Shown: piece by piece, positions 24,519 through 33,182 of the stretch
Position numbering within the stretch: the first letter of the stretch is position 1
Layout: each line of letters opens with the position of its first letter
DNA from: Streptomyces sp. DSM 110735
Lineage (GTDB): Bacteria > Actinomycetota > Actinomycetes > Streptomycetales > Streptomycetaceae
Direction of reading: 5' to 3'
Assembly (NCBI RefSeq): GCF_016482685.1
Contig: NZ_JACYHF010000009.1
Coordinates: 179,662-243,661 of the forward strand
DNA length: 64,000 bases
Translations under genes and position numbers: made by a program
The notes under the pieces: model-generated
Database searches by the model: none
Told to the model about the DNA's origin: nothing
What the model saw: only the letters and a program-made list of their open reading frames with translations

Positions 24519-25345
24519 ACAGGGCACAGTTGGGGGCTGCGCTGCGGGCGCTGCGACAGGCATCCGGCATGGAGGCCAAAGCAGTCGCCCGCGGCGCCCT
24601 CATGTCCCCGTCGAAGCTCTCCAAGATCGAGAACGCGAAGCTGGCACCCAGCGCGGCGGACGTGGAACGCATCCTTCTCGCCATCGGTGTGAGCGACGAG
24701 ATCAGGGCCGAATACACCGAAGCCGCCCGCACCGCCGGTACGGAGACCACCGAGTGGCGGCTGCTCAAGCGGGTGGGAGTTCACAAGGGCCAGCAGGACG
24801 TCAAGGCACTCGAAGCGCAGATGTCGATGCTGCGGATGTTCCAGCCGGCGTTGGTCCCTGGTCTGCTTCAGATCCCCGAGTACATCCGGGCTGTGCTGCG
24901 ACGCCACGACCTGAGCGACGACACCCTGGCCCGCACGATCAGCGGCAGGCTGGACCGCCAAGCAGTCCTCTACGACAGCTCGAAATCTCTGCGGTTCATC
25001 ATCACTGAGCCCGTGCTGCGGTGGAGAATTGTCGCGCCATCCGTAATGGCCGCACAGTTGGACCGAATCGTGTCGGTTTCGCGACTTGCTCACGTCGATA
25101 TTCGCGTGGTTCCTCTGAACATTCAGCAGAACGATATGGCCAACCATTCGTTCGCGATCCGCGACGACCGTATGGTCACGGTCGAAACGGTGCACGCGGA
25201 AGTGCTCGTCACGGACCCCAGAGACGTCGCCGTTTACGTGCGGAAATTCGACGGGTTCGAGCGGGTGGCGCTGGCCGGTGACGACATGCGGAACCTGCTC
25301 GGAGACATCCGGGACGACTTCTTGCGGGAACAGGAAACACGCTAG
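24515..25345 (+). CDS. XRE-family regulator with DUF5753 domain
   Basis: About 276 residues. The N-terminal helix-turn-helix (about 5-60) contains AVARGALMSPSKLSKIENAK, and the C-terminal DUF5753 region (about 90-270) contains FQPALVPGLLQIPEYIRAVL, the family hallmark. Streptomyces encodes dozens of such regulators, often next to small acidic partner genes and tied to development or antibiotic control. GTG 24515 overlaps the upstream stop by GTGA; an in-frame ATG at 24494 is the alternative. Base composition here is less GC-rich than in the neighbours, consistent with an accessory island. Confidence 0.85.
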   Translation: MNRAQLGAALRALRQASGMEAKAVARGALMSPSKLSKIENAKLAPSAADVERILLAIGVSDEIRAEYTEAARTAGTETTEWRLLKRVGVHKGQQDVKALEAQMSMLRMFQPALVPGLLQIPEYIRAVLRRHDLSDDTLARTISGRLDRQAVLYDSSKSLRFIITEPVLRWRIVAPSVMAAQLDRIVSVSRLAHVDIRVVPLNIQQNDMANHSFAIRDDRMVTVETVHAEVLVTDPRDVAVYVRKFDGFERVALAGDDMRNLLGDIRDDFLREQETR

Positions 25346-25378
25346 AGGCTCGGACGCGGCCCTCCGAAGATGAGCGCC

Positions 25379-25588
25379 ATGGAGAGTCAAGAGAGAACGT
25401 CCGGTCCCGCGATCGACACCACGTCATGGACGGAGTTTCCTCCCGAACCGTCTCCCCGTCCGGGCTGCCCGGACTGTCTTTCTCTTTCGGTCGCTCGCAA
25501 GAACGCACGATCGACAGGCGACTACAGCGCCGTCTCGGATTGCAACGTGAGACTGAGGCGACATCAGAACGAGGCACACGGCTCGTGA
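25379..25588 (+). CDS. Small CxxC protein of unknown function
   Basis: A 69-residue protein containing PGCPDCLSLSVARKNARSTG then DCNVRLRRHQNEAH, a Cys/His pattern that could bind zinc. ATG 25379 has a GAAGATGAG purine run upstream; ATG 25370 in the same frame is possible. It lies 33 bp after the XRE/DUF5753 gene and ends before a strong terminator, so it is probably the last gene of that unit. I recall similar small proteins beside XRE regulators in other Streptomyces, but no function. Confidence 0.6.
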   Translation: MESQERTSGPAIDTTSWTEFPPEPSPRPGCPDCLSLSVARKNARSTGDYSAVSDCNVRLRRHQNEAHGS

Positions 25589-25608
25589 GCAGAAGCCATG
25601 GCACGGCA

Positions 25609-25637
25609 ACGGCCCCCGGCAAGGTGCCGGGGGCCGT
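25609..25637. terminator. Terminator between the XRE unit and the acyl-CoA dehydrogenase gene
   Basis: A perfect 13-bp stem ACGGCCCCCGGCA / TGCCGGGGGCCGT with an AGG loop, between convergent genes. Confidence 0.8.
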
Positions 25638-25663
25638 GAGGTCTTTGGCTCAGGAGACCGGTG

Positions 25664-26821
25664 TTACGGCAGGTTCCGCGCCATCACGATCCGCTGGACC
25701 TGGTTCGTGCCCTCGTAGATCTGGGTGATCTTGGCGTCGCGCATCATGCGCTCGACCGGGTAGTCGCGGGTGTAGCCGTAGCCGCCGAGGAGCTGGACGG
25801 CGTCGGTGGTGACCTCCATGGCGACGTCCGAGGCGAAGCACTTGGCGGCGGCGCCCTGGAAGGTGAGGTCCTTGTCGCCGCGCTCGGAGGCGGCAGCGGC
25901 CTGGTAGGTCAGGGCGCGGGCGGCGGCGATCTTCATGGCCATGTCGGCGAGCATGAACTGGATGCCCTGGAAGTCCGCGATCGGCTTGCCGAACTGCTTG
26001 CGCTCCTGGACGTAGCCCTTGGCGTAGTCGAGGGCGCCCTGGGCGACACCGAGCGCCTGGGCGGCGATGGTGATGCGGGTGTGGTCCAGGGTCTTCATGG
26101 CGGTCGCGAAGCCGGTGCCCTCCTCGCCGATCATGCGGTCGGCGGGGATGCGGACGTTGTCGAAGTAGACCTCGCGGGTCGGGGAGCCCTTGATGCCGAG
26201 CTTCTTCTCCGGGGCGCCGAAGGAGACACCGTCGTCCGACTTCTCGACCACGAAGGCGGAGATGCCCTTCGAGCGCTTCGTCGGGTCGGTGACCGCCATC
26301 ACCGTGTAGTACTCGGAGACGCCCGCGTTGGTGATCCAGCGCTTCACGCCGTTGAGCACCCAGAAGTCGCCGTCGCGGACCGCCTTGGTCTTCATGCCCG
26401 CCGCGTCCGAACCGGCGTCCGGCTCGGAGAGGCAGTACGAGAACATCGCGTCGCCCTTGGCGAGCGGGCCCAGGTACTTCTTCTTCAGCTCCTCGGAGCC
26501 GGAGAGGATCACCGGCAGCGAGCCGAGCTTGTTCACGGCGGGGATCAGGGAGGAGGAGACGCAGGCGCGGGCCACCTCCTCGATCACGATCACCGTGGCG
26601 AGCGCGTCGGCGCCCGAGCCGCCGTACTCCTCCGGGACGTGCACGGCGTGCAGGTCGCCGGCCACGAGGGCGTCCAGCGCCTCCTGCGGGAAGCGGGCCT
26701 CCTCGTCCACGGCGGCGGCGTACGGCGCGATCTTCGCCTCGACCAGCGAGCGGACGGCGTCTCGGAGCATGTCGTGCTCCTCGGACGGGCGGTACAGGTC
26801 GAAGTCAGCCGATCCGGCCAC
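25664..26821 (-). CDS. Acyl-CoA dehydrogenase
   Basis: A 385-residue FAD enzyme oxidising acyl-CoA to the enoyl-CoA. Signatures: FSYCLSEPDAGSDAAGMKT (family signature 1), RWITNAG, LGGYGYTRDYPVERMMRDAK (signature 2), and catalytic E370 in QIYEGTNQVQR. Length and the late catalytic Glu fit short- or medium-chain and branched acyl-CoA dehydrogenases. GTG 26821 follows GAGAG. An AT-rich stretch upstream (26858-26885, with TTAC-N6-GTAA) is a possible repressor site. The specific substrate cannot be read. Confidence 0.93.
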   Translation of the reverse strand: MAGSADFDLYRPSEEHDMLRDAVRSLVEAKIAPYAAAVDEEARFPQEALDALVAGDLHAVHVPEEYGGSGADALATVIVIEEVARACVSSSLIPAVNKLGSLPVILSGSEELKKKYLGPLAKGDAMFSYCLSEPDAGSDAAGMKTKAVRDGDFWVLNGVKRWITNAGVSEYYTVMAVTDPTKRSKGISAFVVEKSDDGVSFGAPEKKLGIKGSPTREVYFDNVRIPADRMIGEEGTGFATAMKTLDHTRITIAAQALGVAQGALDYAKGYVQERKQFGKPIADFQGIQFMLADMAMKIAAARALTYQAAAASERGDKDLTFQGAAAKCFASDVAMEVTTDAVQLLGGYGYTRDYPVERMMRDAKITQIYEGTNQVQRIVMARNLP

Positions 26822-27001
26822 GGTCTCTCACGCTCCAAGGACGCTGTGGTACTGACGCTAATTACCGTTAAGTAACTGAAGTTTAGAGGGCTGCCCGGAG
26901 CCCGCATACGTGAGCTTGGCGACAGCGGGAGAACTGCCCCGCGCGGCGCCCGACTATGCTCGGGCTCCGCACCGTCGACGTACCCCCTGGCTGGAGCATC
27001 A

Positions 27002-28345
27002 ATGAGCCTGAAGATCACCGTGATCGGCACCGGCTATCTCGGCGCCACGCACGCCGCGGCCATGGCCGAACTCGGCTTCGAGGTGCTGGGCCTGGACGTG
27101 GTGCCGGAGAAGATCGCCCTGCTGGAGCGCGGCGAGACCCCGATGTACGAGCCGGGGCTGGACGAACTGCTGCGCCGCCATGTCGCGGGCATCGAGGGCT
27201 CCACCGGGCGGCTGCGGTTCACGACCGACTTCGCGGAGGTCGCGGAGTTCGGCGACGTGCACTTCGTCTGCGTGAACACCCCGCAGAAGCACGGCGAGTA
27301 CGCCTGCGACATGTCGTACGTCGACGCCGCCATCGCCTCGCTCGCCCCGCACCTGAAGCGCCCGGCGCTGGTCGTCGGCAAGTCCACCGTGCCGGTCGGC
27401 TCGGCGGGCCGCCTCGCCGCCTACCTCGCCGAGCACGCGCCCGTGGGCGCGGACGCCGAGCTGGCCTGGAACCCGGAGTTCCTGCGCGAGGGCTTCGCCG
27501 TCAAGGACACCCTGCACCCCGACCGGATCGTGATCGGTGTGCGCGGCGAGCGCGCGGAGAAGCTGCTGCGCGAGGTGTACGCCACCCCGATCGGCGAGGG
27601 CACCCCGTTCGTGGTGACCGACTTCCCGACCGCCGAGCTGGTGAAGACGGCGGCGAACTCCTTCCTGGCCACCAAGATCTCCTTCATCAACGCCATGGCG
27701 GAGGTCTGCGAGGCGGCCGACGGCGACGTGGCGAAGCTCGCGGAGGCCATCGGCCACGACGAGCGGATCGGCAGCAAGTTCCTGCGCGCCGGGATCGGTT
27801 TCGGCGGCGGATGTCTGCCGAAGGACATCCGCGCCTTCATGGCGCGCGCCGGTGAGCTGGGCGCGGACCAGGCGCTGACCTTCCTGCGCGAGATCGACTC
27901 CATCAACATGCGGCGCCGCGGTCAGATGGTCGAGATGGCGCGGGAGGCGGTCGGGGGCGGCTCGTTCCTCGGCAAGCGGGTCGCGGTGCTCGGCGCCGCC
28001 TTCAAGCCCGACTCGGACGACGTCCGCGACTCGCCCGCGCTGAACGTCGCCGGGCAGATACACCTCCAGGGCGGCCAGGTCACCGTGTACGACCCGAAGG
28101 GCATGGACAACGCCCGCAAGGTCTTCCCGACCCTCGGCTACGCGGACTCGGCGCTGGAGGCGGTGCGCGGCGCGGACGTCGTGCTGCATCTGACGGAGTG
28201 GCGGGAGTTCCGCGAGCTGGACCCGGCGGAACTTGCCGGGGTCGCGGCGGAGCGGGTGGTGCTCGACGGGCGCAACGCGCTCGACGCCGAGCTGTGGCGG
28301 CGGGCCGGGTGGACGTACCGGGCGATGGGTCGCCCGACCGCGTAA
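27002..28345 (+). CDS. UDP-glucose/GDP-mannose dehydrogenase family (UDP-glucose 6-dehydrogenase)
   Basis: Oxidises the 6-OH of a sugar nucleotide to the uronic acid with two NAD+. It is 447 residues: Rossmann start ITVIGTGYLGATHAAAMAELG, then FVCVNTPQ, GKSTVPVGSA, the substrate helix VKTAANSFLATKISFINAMAE, catalytic C271 in GFGGGCLPKD, and C-terminal domain motif GAAFKPDSDDVRDSPA. ATG 27002 has GGAG upstream, and TATGCT at 26953-26958 is a good -10. It probably supplies UDP-glucuronate for envelope or exopolysaccharide synthesis, in keeping with the LCP and glycosyltransferase genes to the right. GDP-mannose as substrate cannot be excluded. Confidence 0.92.
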   Translation: MSLKITVIGTGYLGATHAAAMAELGFEVLGLDVVPEKIALLERGETPMYEPGLDELLRRHVAGIEGSTGRLRFTTDFAEVAEFGDVHFVCVNTPQKHGEYACDMSYVDAAIASLAPHLKRPALVVGKSTVPVGSAGRLAAYLAEHAPVGADAELAWNPEFLREGFAVKDTLHPDRIVIGVRGERAEKLLREVYATPIGEGTPFVVTDFPTAELVKTAANSFLATKISFINAMAEVCEAADGDVAKLAEAIGHDERIGSKFLRAGIGFGGGCLPKDIRAFMARAGELGADQALTFLREIDSINMRRRGQMVEMAREAVGGGSFLGKRVAVLGAAFKPDSDDVRDSPALNVAGQIHLQGGQVTVYDPKGMDNARKVFPTLGYADSALEAVRGADVVLHLTEWREFRELDPAELAGVAAERVVLDGRNALDAELWRRAGWTYRAMGRPTA

Positions 28346-28381
28346 CGCCCTTCGGGGGTACGCCGGTTCGGCTGCGCCGGG

Positions 28382-28422
28382 GACGCCGGTTCGGCCGAGG
28401 CTCAGTCGGCCGAACCGGCGTC
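28382..28422. terminator. Terminator between the sugar dehydrogenase and CGNR genes
   Basis: A perfect 17-bp stem GACGCCGGTTCGGCCGA / TCGGCCGAACCGGCGTC with a 7-base loop, serving two convergent genes. Confidence 0.85.
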
Positions 28423-28475
28423 TGTGCGCATTGTGCACCACGGGGCGCGAGCGTGGCCGCGCAACCCCCGGGCCC

Positions 28476-29048
28476 TTACCTGCCCTTGGTGTGCGGGGTG
28501 GCGCCGTCGGCGTCTCCGGGACCCTTGGCGGGCTCGGTGTCCTTGGCGTCCTTGGCCCGGTAGCGCCGCATCTTCGCGCGGGCACCGCACACCTGCATCG
28601 AGCACCAGCGGCCGCGTCCTGCGGGGCTGCGGTCGTAGTACGCCCAGTGGCAGTCGGGCGCCTCGCACGCCTTGAGCCGCTGCCAGGTGCCCGCGACCAG
28701 CGCCTCGGCGACGGCGGCGGCGACGCGGGAGAGCAGCGGGGCGGGGTTGGCGGGGGCGAGGCGGGCGGAGCCGTCGGTGTCGTCGACGGCGAGGTGCAGC
28801 GGGGCGTGGGCGAGCAGGGCGCCCAGCGGAGTCACCGCGCGGTGCGGCCGGTGCCCGGCGTGCGCGAGCAGGGCGGCGCGCAGGGACTCGCGCAGCGTAC
28901 GGGCGTCCGCCACGTCCTCCGGTCCGATCCCGAGGTTCGCCCGCCCCTCCTCGGTGTCGAGCAGGTCGTGGCCGCTCTCGATGTCCAGGCTGTTGACCAG
29001 GGACTCCACCAGGACCAGCGTCCCGGGGGCGGCCGATCTGTCACTCAT
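28476..29048 (-). CDS. CGNR zinc-finger (ABATE-domain) protein, putative stress regulator
   Basis: A 190-residue protein. The N-terminal ABATE-like domain (1-125) precedes a CGNR-type zinc finger: C-E-A-P-D-C-H-W-A-Y-Y-D-R-S then W-C-S-M-Q-V-C-G-A-R-A-K, where the family CGNR has become CGAR. The C-terminal 25 residues are charged. ATG 29048 has a TAACGT -10 seven bases upstream and no ribosome site, so it is probably leaderless. It is divergent from the VOC gene; the GGTAACC repeats between them may be its operator. The DNA target and signal are unknown. Confidence 0.85.
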   Translation of the reverse strand: MSDRSAAPGTLVLVESLVNSLDIESGHDLLDTEEGRANLGIGPEDVADARTLRESLRAALLAHAGHRPHRAVTPLGALLAHAPLHLAVDDTDGSARLAPANPAPLLSRVAAAVAEALVAGTWQRLKACEAPDCHWAYYDRSPAGRGRWCSMQVCGARAKMRRYRAKDAKDTEPAKGPGDADGATPHTKGR

Positions 29049-29057
29049 GCTTGCGAC

Positions 29058-29118
29058 GTTACCCCCACTGCGGCAGCATGAGGTAACCGTTACCGGTTAC
29101 CCGTCTCTACAGGTAACC
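29058..29118. promoter_or_regulatory. GGTAACC operator cluster between CGNR and VOC genes
   Basis: A perfect dyad GGTAACCG-TTAC-CGGTTACC at 29082-29101, another GGTAACC at 29112-29118, and GTTACC at 29059-29064 touching the -10 of the CGNR gene. Four half-sites in 61 bp suggest shared control of both genes. Confidence 0.6.
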
Positions 29119-29136
29119 ACTTTCGAGGAGGAAGCC

Positions 29137-29493
29137 ATGCCCCTCGCCACCCTGGGCGCGATCGTCCTGGACTGCCCCGACCCGCATGCCCTGGCCGCCT
29201 TCTACGCCGGTCTCCTGGGCGGCACTCCGGAGGGCGACGACACCTGGATCGACCTGAAGACCCCGTCCGGTCCGACCCTCGCCTTCCAGCGAGCCCCCGG
29301 TCACGTCCCCCCGTCCTGGCCCGCCCCGGACGGGGGGCAGCAGTTCCACCTCGACCTGACGGTGGCGGACCTCGACGAGTCCGAGAAGCACGCCCTGTCG
29401 CTGGGCGCGAAGCCCCTGGACACGCAGAACGGGCGCACCTGGCGGGTCTACGCGGACCCGGCGGGGCATCCGTTCTGTCTGTGCGCGTGCTGA
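29137..29493 (+). CDS. VOC-family (glyoxalase/bleomycin-resistance-like) protein
   Basis: A 118-residue protein with the paired beta-alpha-beta-beta-beta VOC fold. It starts ATLGAIVLDCPDPHALAAFY, its middle contains QQFHLDLTVADLDESEKHA, and it ends WRVYADPAGHPFCLC. H and E-type metal positions (the His in FHLDL and the C-terminal Asp/His) are partly kept. ATG 29137 follows GAGGAGG. Members include glyoxalases, dioxygenases and antibiotic-binding proteins, so the role is open. Divergent control with the CGNR gene is likely from the operator cluster. Confidence 0.85.
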   Translation: MPLATLGAIVLDCPDPHALAAFYAGLLGGTPEGDDTWIDLKTPSGPTLAFQRAPGHVPPSWPAPDGGQQFHLDLTVADLDESEKHALSLGAKPLDTQNGRTWRVYADPAGHPFCLCAC

Positions 29494-29510
29494 CACGCCT
29501 CCGGATACGC

Positions 29511-29547
29511 GAAAGGTGCCTCCCCATCGCGCGGGGAGGCACCTTTC
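29511..29547. terminator. Terminator between VOC gene and lcp1
   Basis: A perfect 15-bp stem GAAAGGTGCCTCCCC / GGGGAGGCACCTTTC with a 7-base loop between convergent genes. Confidence 0.85.
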
Positions 29548-29560
29548 CTGTGTCAGCGCC

Positions 29561-30850
29561 TCAGTTGCCCGACACCGTCACCTTCTCGTCGTTCTTCAGC
29601 TCGTTCACCAGGGTCTGGACCTTCGCCTTGTCCCAGACGAGGTTGCCGCCGACCGAGCCGGAGACGGGCATGTTCATGGAGGTGCCGTCGCCGCCGCTGA
29701 CTCCCTTCATGGCCCAGAACATGGAGGCGAGGTCCCACAGGCTCATGTCCTTGTCGACCGTGAGGGAGTCCAGACCCGCGCTCATGGTCGGGTAGAGCTT
29801 GAAGGGGTTCAGCACGGTGGACGGGGTGGCCACCTGGTGGGACAGCGCGGAGAGGAACTTCTGCTGGTTCTTGGTGCGCTGGAGGTCGGAGGCGGCGAAG
29901 GCGTGCCGGGTGCGGACGAAGGCGAGGGCCTGCTCGCCGTTGAGGGTCTGCTCGCCCGCCTTGAAGTCGGCGCCGGAGTACTTGTCCTTGAAGCCCTGGT
30001 CGAGCTTCATGTCCACACCGCCGACGGCGTCCACGATGCTGGCGAAGCCCGCGAAGCCGATCTCCACGTAGTGGTCGATGTGCAGACCGGTGTTGTACTC
30101 GACCGTGCGGACCAGGAGCGTGGGGCCGTCCTTGGCGTACGCCGCGTTCAGCTTGGTGGCGCCGGAGGCGGGGTAGAGCTTGCCGGACTCCGAGCCCTTG
30201 AAGCTCGGGATGGTGACGTTCGAGTCGCGCGGCAGGGATATGAGCGTGTCGCCGTTCGAGCCGACGTGCAGGATCATCATCGAGTCGGTGCGCTGGCCCT
30301 CGGCGGAGCCGGTGTGCAGCTTCTTCTTCTCCTCGTCCGACATGCCCTTGCGGCTGTCGGAGCCGACGATCAGATAGTTGGTGCCCTCGCCCTCGGCGGG
30401 GCGGTCGATCACCTTGGACAGGTCGACGTCCCGGTGCAGCTTGGAGTCGGCCCAGAAGTAGGTGGCGACCGAGGTGACGATGAGCACACTCAGCACGGTG
30501 ATCGTCGTCAGCTTGATCCGGCGCCCCCAGTTCGGGGCGGGGCGCGGAGCGCGGGTGCCGGGCGCGGCAGGTCCGCCGGGACCGCCGCCGCCGTAGACCT
30601 GGCCCGTGTTGTAACCGCTGTCGTACCCGGCGGTCCCCCGGCCGTCGACGTACGACGGCTGCTGCGGCACCCCGGCGCCGTAGGGCGGCGCGGAGGGGCC
30701 TTGGGAGCCGTACGAGCGCTGGCCCGGGGGTACCGGGCCGCGCCCCACCTGACGCATCGCGCGGGCGCCTTCCGGCTGTGCGCCGGCGCTGCCGCGTCCG
30801 TAGCGGGGTCCGCGTTCGTCGTCGGACCATCCCTCGGGCCAGTCATTCAT
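29561..30850 (-). CDS. LCP (LytR-CpsA-Psr) family protein 1
   Basis: A 429-residue protein. A long disordered Gly/Pro/Tyr-rich cytoplasmic N-terminus (1-110) is followed by one membrane segment (113-134) and the extracytoplasmic LCP domain (about 160-400): YLIVGSDSRKG, SLPRDSNVTIP, KLNAAYAKDGPTLLVRTVE, IDHYVEIGFAGFASIVDAVG and QALAFVRTRHAF. LCP enzymes transfer undecaprenyl-linked glycopolymers onto peptidoglycan. It has no LytR_C domain, unlike lcp2, lcp3 and lcp4. ATG 30850 has no ribosome site but CACACT seven bases upstream, so it may be leaderless. Which polymer it handles is unknown. Confidence 0.93.
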   Translation of the reverse strand: MNDWPEGWSDDERGPRYGRGSAGAQPEGARAMRQVGRGPVPPGQRSYGSQGPSAPPYGAGVPQQPSYVDGRGTAGYDSGYNTGQVYGGGGPGGPAAPGTRAPRPAPNWGRRIKLTTITVLSVLIVTSVATYFWADSKLHRDVDLSKVIDRPAEGEGTNYLIVGSDSRKGMSDEEKKKLHTGSAEGQRTDSMMILHVGSNGDTLISLPRDSNVTIPSFKGSESGKLYPASGATKLNAAYAKDGPTLLVRTVEYNTGLHIDHYVEIGFAGFASIVDAVGGVDMKLDQGFKDKYSGADFKAGEQTLNGEQALAFVRTRHAFAASDLQRTKNQQKFLSALSHQVATPSTVLNPFKLYPTMSAGLDSLTVDKDMSLWDLASMFWAMKGVSGGDGTSMNMPVSGSVGGNLVWDKAKVQTLVNELKNDEKVTVSGN

Positions 30851-30968
30851 GGGCCCAAGTGTGCAGGGTGCGGGCAGGTGGCTTACAAGGGTTGTCGGAA
30901 AATCGGAGCGGGGCTGTTGCGAAGGCGACACAAATATCGCTAATGCCGCTTCCGCTTAAGGTGGGGAC

Positions 30969-31520
30969 ATGACAGAGCAGGCCCCGCCGACCGAGCTTCC
31001 GGAGATCCCGGGCAAGCCCACCTCGGCTTCTCGCACCACCCTCAGCCACATCATGACCCACAACGACACCAACCTTCTGGGGACGGTGCACGGCGGGGTG
31101 ATCATGAAACTGGTCGACGACGCCGCGGGCGCGGTGGCCGGCCGGCACTCCGGGGGTCCCGCCGTCACCGCGTCCATGGACGAGATGGCCTTCCTGGAGC
31201 CGGTGCGCGTGGGTGACCTGGTCCATGTGAAGGCACAGGTCAACTGGACCGGCCGGACCTCCATGGAGATCGGCGTCCGTGTCCTCGCCGAGCGCTGGAA
31301 CGAGTCGGCGCCGCCCACCCAGGTCGGTTCCGCCTACCTGGTCTTCACCGCCGTGGACGCCGACGGCAAGCCGCGTTCGGTCCCCCCGGTCCTCCCGGAG
31401 ACCGAACGCGACCGCCGCCGCCACCAGGAGGCGCAGATCCGCCGCAGCCACCGCCTGGCCCGCCGTCGCGCCATCCGCGAGCTGCGGGAGCAGCGGGCGG
31501 CCGACGGCATCGAGGACTGA
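30969..31520 (+). CDS. Acyl-CoA thioesterase (hotdog fold)
   Basis: A 183-residue cytosolic thioesterase of the YciA/BFIT type. The core (about 25-150) begins SRTTLSHIMTHNDTNLLGTV and has the active-site helix HGGVIMKLVDDAAGAVA with the expected Asp, then SMDEMAFLEPVRVGDLVHVK. The last 35 residues are a highly basic Arg/His/Gln helix not needed for the fold. ATG 30969 follows AAGGTGGGG. It cleaves acyl-CoA, with unknown chain preference, and stands alone between two LCP genes on the other strand. Confidence 0.92.
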   Translation: MTEQAPPTELPEIPGKPTSASRTTLSHIMTHNDTNLLGTVHGGVIMKLVDDAAGAVAGRHSGGPAVTASMDEMAFLEPVRVGDLVHVKAQVNWTGRTSMEIGVRVLAERWNESAPPTQVGSAYLVFTAVDADGKPRSVPPVLPETERDRRRHQEAQIRRSHRLARRRAIRELREQRAADGIED

Positions 31521-31550
31521 CGGTCCCTCCCCGGTAAACCGGCGGAGCCC

Positions 31551-33056
31551 TCACGCCTTGCCCGAGCACACCACCTCGTCCCCGTGCACCACCGGGGAGT
31601 CCGGCTGCGCCGTGTCCGGGCCCTTGACCTTGTGGACGTCCTTGAAGTCGGGACCCGCTGTCACGCGGAGTACCGCGCCCTGGCCGGGGGCGGGGCGGAG
31701 TTCGCTGCCGGGGAGGGCGACGGCGAGGGAGCGGGCGGAGCGGTCCCAGCGGGGGTCGTAGGAGATGACCGTGCGGGGGACCGGGTGACCGGTGACGGGC
31801 TGGCGGGTGGTGGCGAAGCCGGTGGAGGCGAGGGCGGCGTCCACCTTTCTGCCGAGCCCTGCCGTGCCGGTGCCGTTCTCCACCCGGACCCGGATCGAGG
31901 AGGGCGCGACCTCGACGGTGGTCGCGGCGGGGGCGTGCTTCGCGCGGACCGGGGCGAGCGGTTTGTCGTCGCGCAGGGCGGCGAAGAGCCGGTCCGCCTT
32001 GGCCTTGTCCCACTTCAGGGTCGAGCCGATGCCGTTGACGACGAAGCCCATCTGCCCGATCGGCACGGTGGTGAACTCGGAGGACGAGGGGGAGAAGTTC
32101 CGCATCGCCCGCCCGAGGTCCAGCAGCTCGTTGGTGCCGAACCCGGCGTCCGCCCGCACGGAGCCGAGCACCGCCCGCGTCACGTTCCGGAACCGCATCG
32201 GGTTGAGCAGCACCCCCGAGGACGTCGCCCGCTCGATCAGCGCGGCCATGAACCGCTGCTGCCGCTGCATCCGCCCCAGGTCGCTCGCCCCGTCCACGTG
32301 CCGGGCGCGCACGTACTGCAGCGCCTGCCCGCCGGTGAGGTTGTGGTTGCCGGGTGCGAGGTCGAGCCCGGTGTACGAGTCCTTCAGCGTGGTCGGCGTG
32401 CAGACGGTGACCCCGCCGAGCACGTCCACGGTCCGCATGAAGCTCGCGAAGTCGACCTCCAGATAGTGGTCGATCTTCACATGGGTCATCGCCTCGACCG
32501 TGCGCACGGTGAGCTGGGGACCGCCCTCGGCGTAGGCGGCGTTCAGCTTGAGCGGGTGCGCGTGGTGCGGCTCGCCCGTGCTCTGGTCGACGTGCGCGGG
32601 CACCTCGGCGTAGGAGTCGCGCGGCAGGCTCACCACGCTCGCCCGGTCCCGGTCCTGCGAGATGTGCACGATCATGATCGTGTCGGTGCAGTGACAGGGC
32701 GCCCCGCCGAGCCGGTACGCCTTCCGCTCCTGCTCGGTGATCTTGTCGCGGCCGTCGGTGCCGACCAGCAGGACGTTCATGCCGTGGCCCGCGGCGGGCC
32801 GGTTCTTCATGTCCTTGAAGGCGTCCACCCGCGCGATGCCCGAGTCGAGCCCGGTGACGAGCGCGTGGCCGATCCCGGCGGTCGCGAGCACCGTCACGGA
32901 CAGCGCGGTCACCGCCCGCACGCCCCAGCGCGGACGCCTGCGCCGTACGCGCGCCGCCCGTGGCGCCCGCCCGGGCGGCTGCGGACGGCGCTGCGGGCCG
33001 GGGGCGGCCGCACCGCCCTTGGCCGTGGAGGCGGGGGGCCGAGGCGGTCTGGGCAA
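31551..33056 (-). CDS. LCP family protein 2 with LytR_C domain
   Basis: A 501-residue protein. A basic Pro/Arg N-terminus precedes a membrane segment (about 45-67). The LCP domain contains NVLLVGTDGRDKIT, VSLPRDSYAEVP, KLNAAYAEGGPQLTVRTVEA, IDHYLEVDFASF and ALQYVRARHVDGASDLGRMQ. A C-terminal LytR_C domain (about 385-480) contains IRVRVENGTGTAGLGRKVDA. Start: TTG 33056 with GGAGG six bases upstream; the frame is open further to ATG 33161 without a ribosome site. It is divergent from the glycosyltransferase gene and should be membrane-anchored with the catalytic domain outside. Confidence 0.92.
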   Translation of the reverse strand: MPRPPRPPASTAKGGAAAPGPQRRPQPPGRAPRAARVRRRRPRWGVRAVTALSVTVLATAGIGHALVTGLDSGIARVDAFKDMKNRPAAGHGMNVLLVGTDGRDKITEQERKAYRLGGAPCHCTDTIMIVHISQDRDRASVVSLPRDSYAEVPAHVDQSTGEPHHAHPLKLNAAYAEGGPQLTVRTVEAMTHVKIDHYLEVDFASFMRTVDVLGGVTVCTPTTLKDSYTGLDLAPGNHNLTGGQALQYVRARHVDGASDLGRMQRQQRFMAALIERATSSGVLLNPMRFRNVTRAVLGSVRADAGFGTNELLDLGRAMRNFSPSSSEFTTVPIGQMGFVVNGIGSTLKWDKAKADRLFAALRDDKPLAPVRAKHAPAATTVEVAPSSIRVRVENGTGTAGLGRKVDAALASTGFATTRQPVTGHPVPRTVISYDPRWDRSARSLAVALPGSELRPAPGQGAVLRVTAGPDFKDVHKVKGPDTAQPDSPVVHGDEVVCSGKA

Positions 33057-33182
33057 GGGACACCTCCGGGCTGGGCCGTACGTGGGGTTTGTAGGAACCG
33101 TAGGCCGATACGATCTCCAGCCCGCGTCGCAGCCCCGGCGGCGCGCAACGGTGTCCCCCATTCGCGGTAACGTGAGGCCCTT

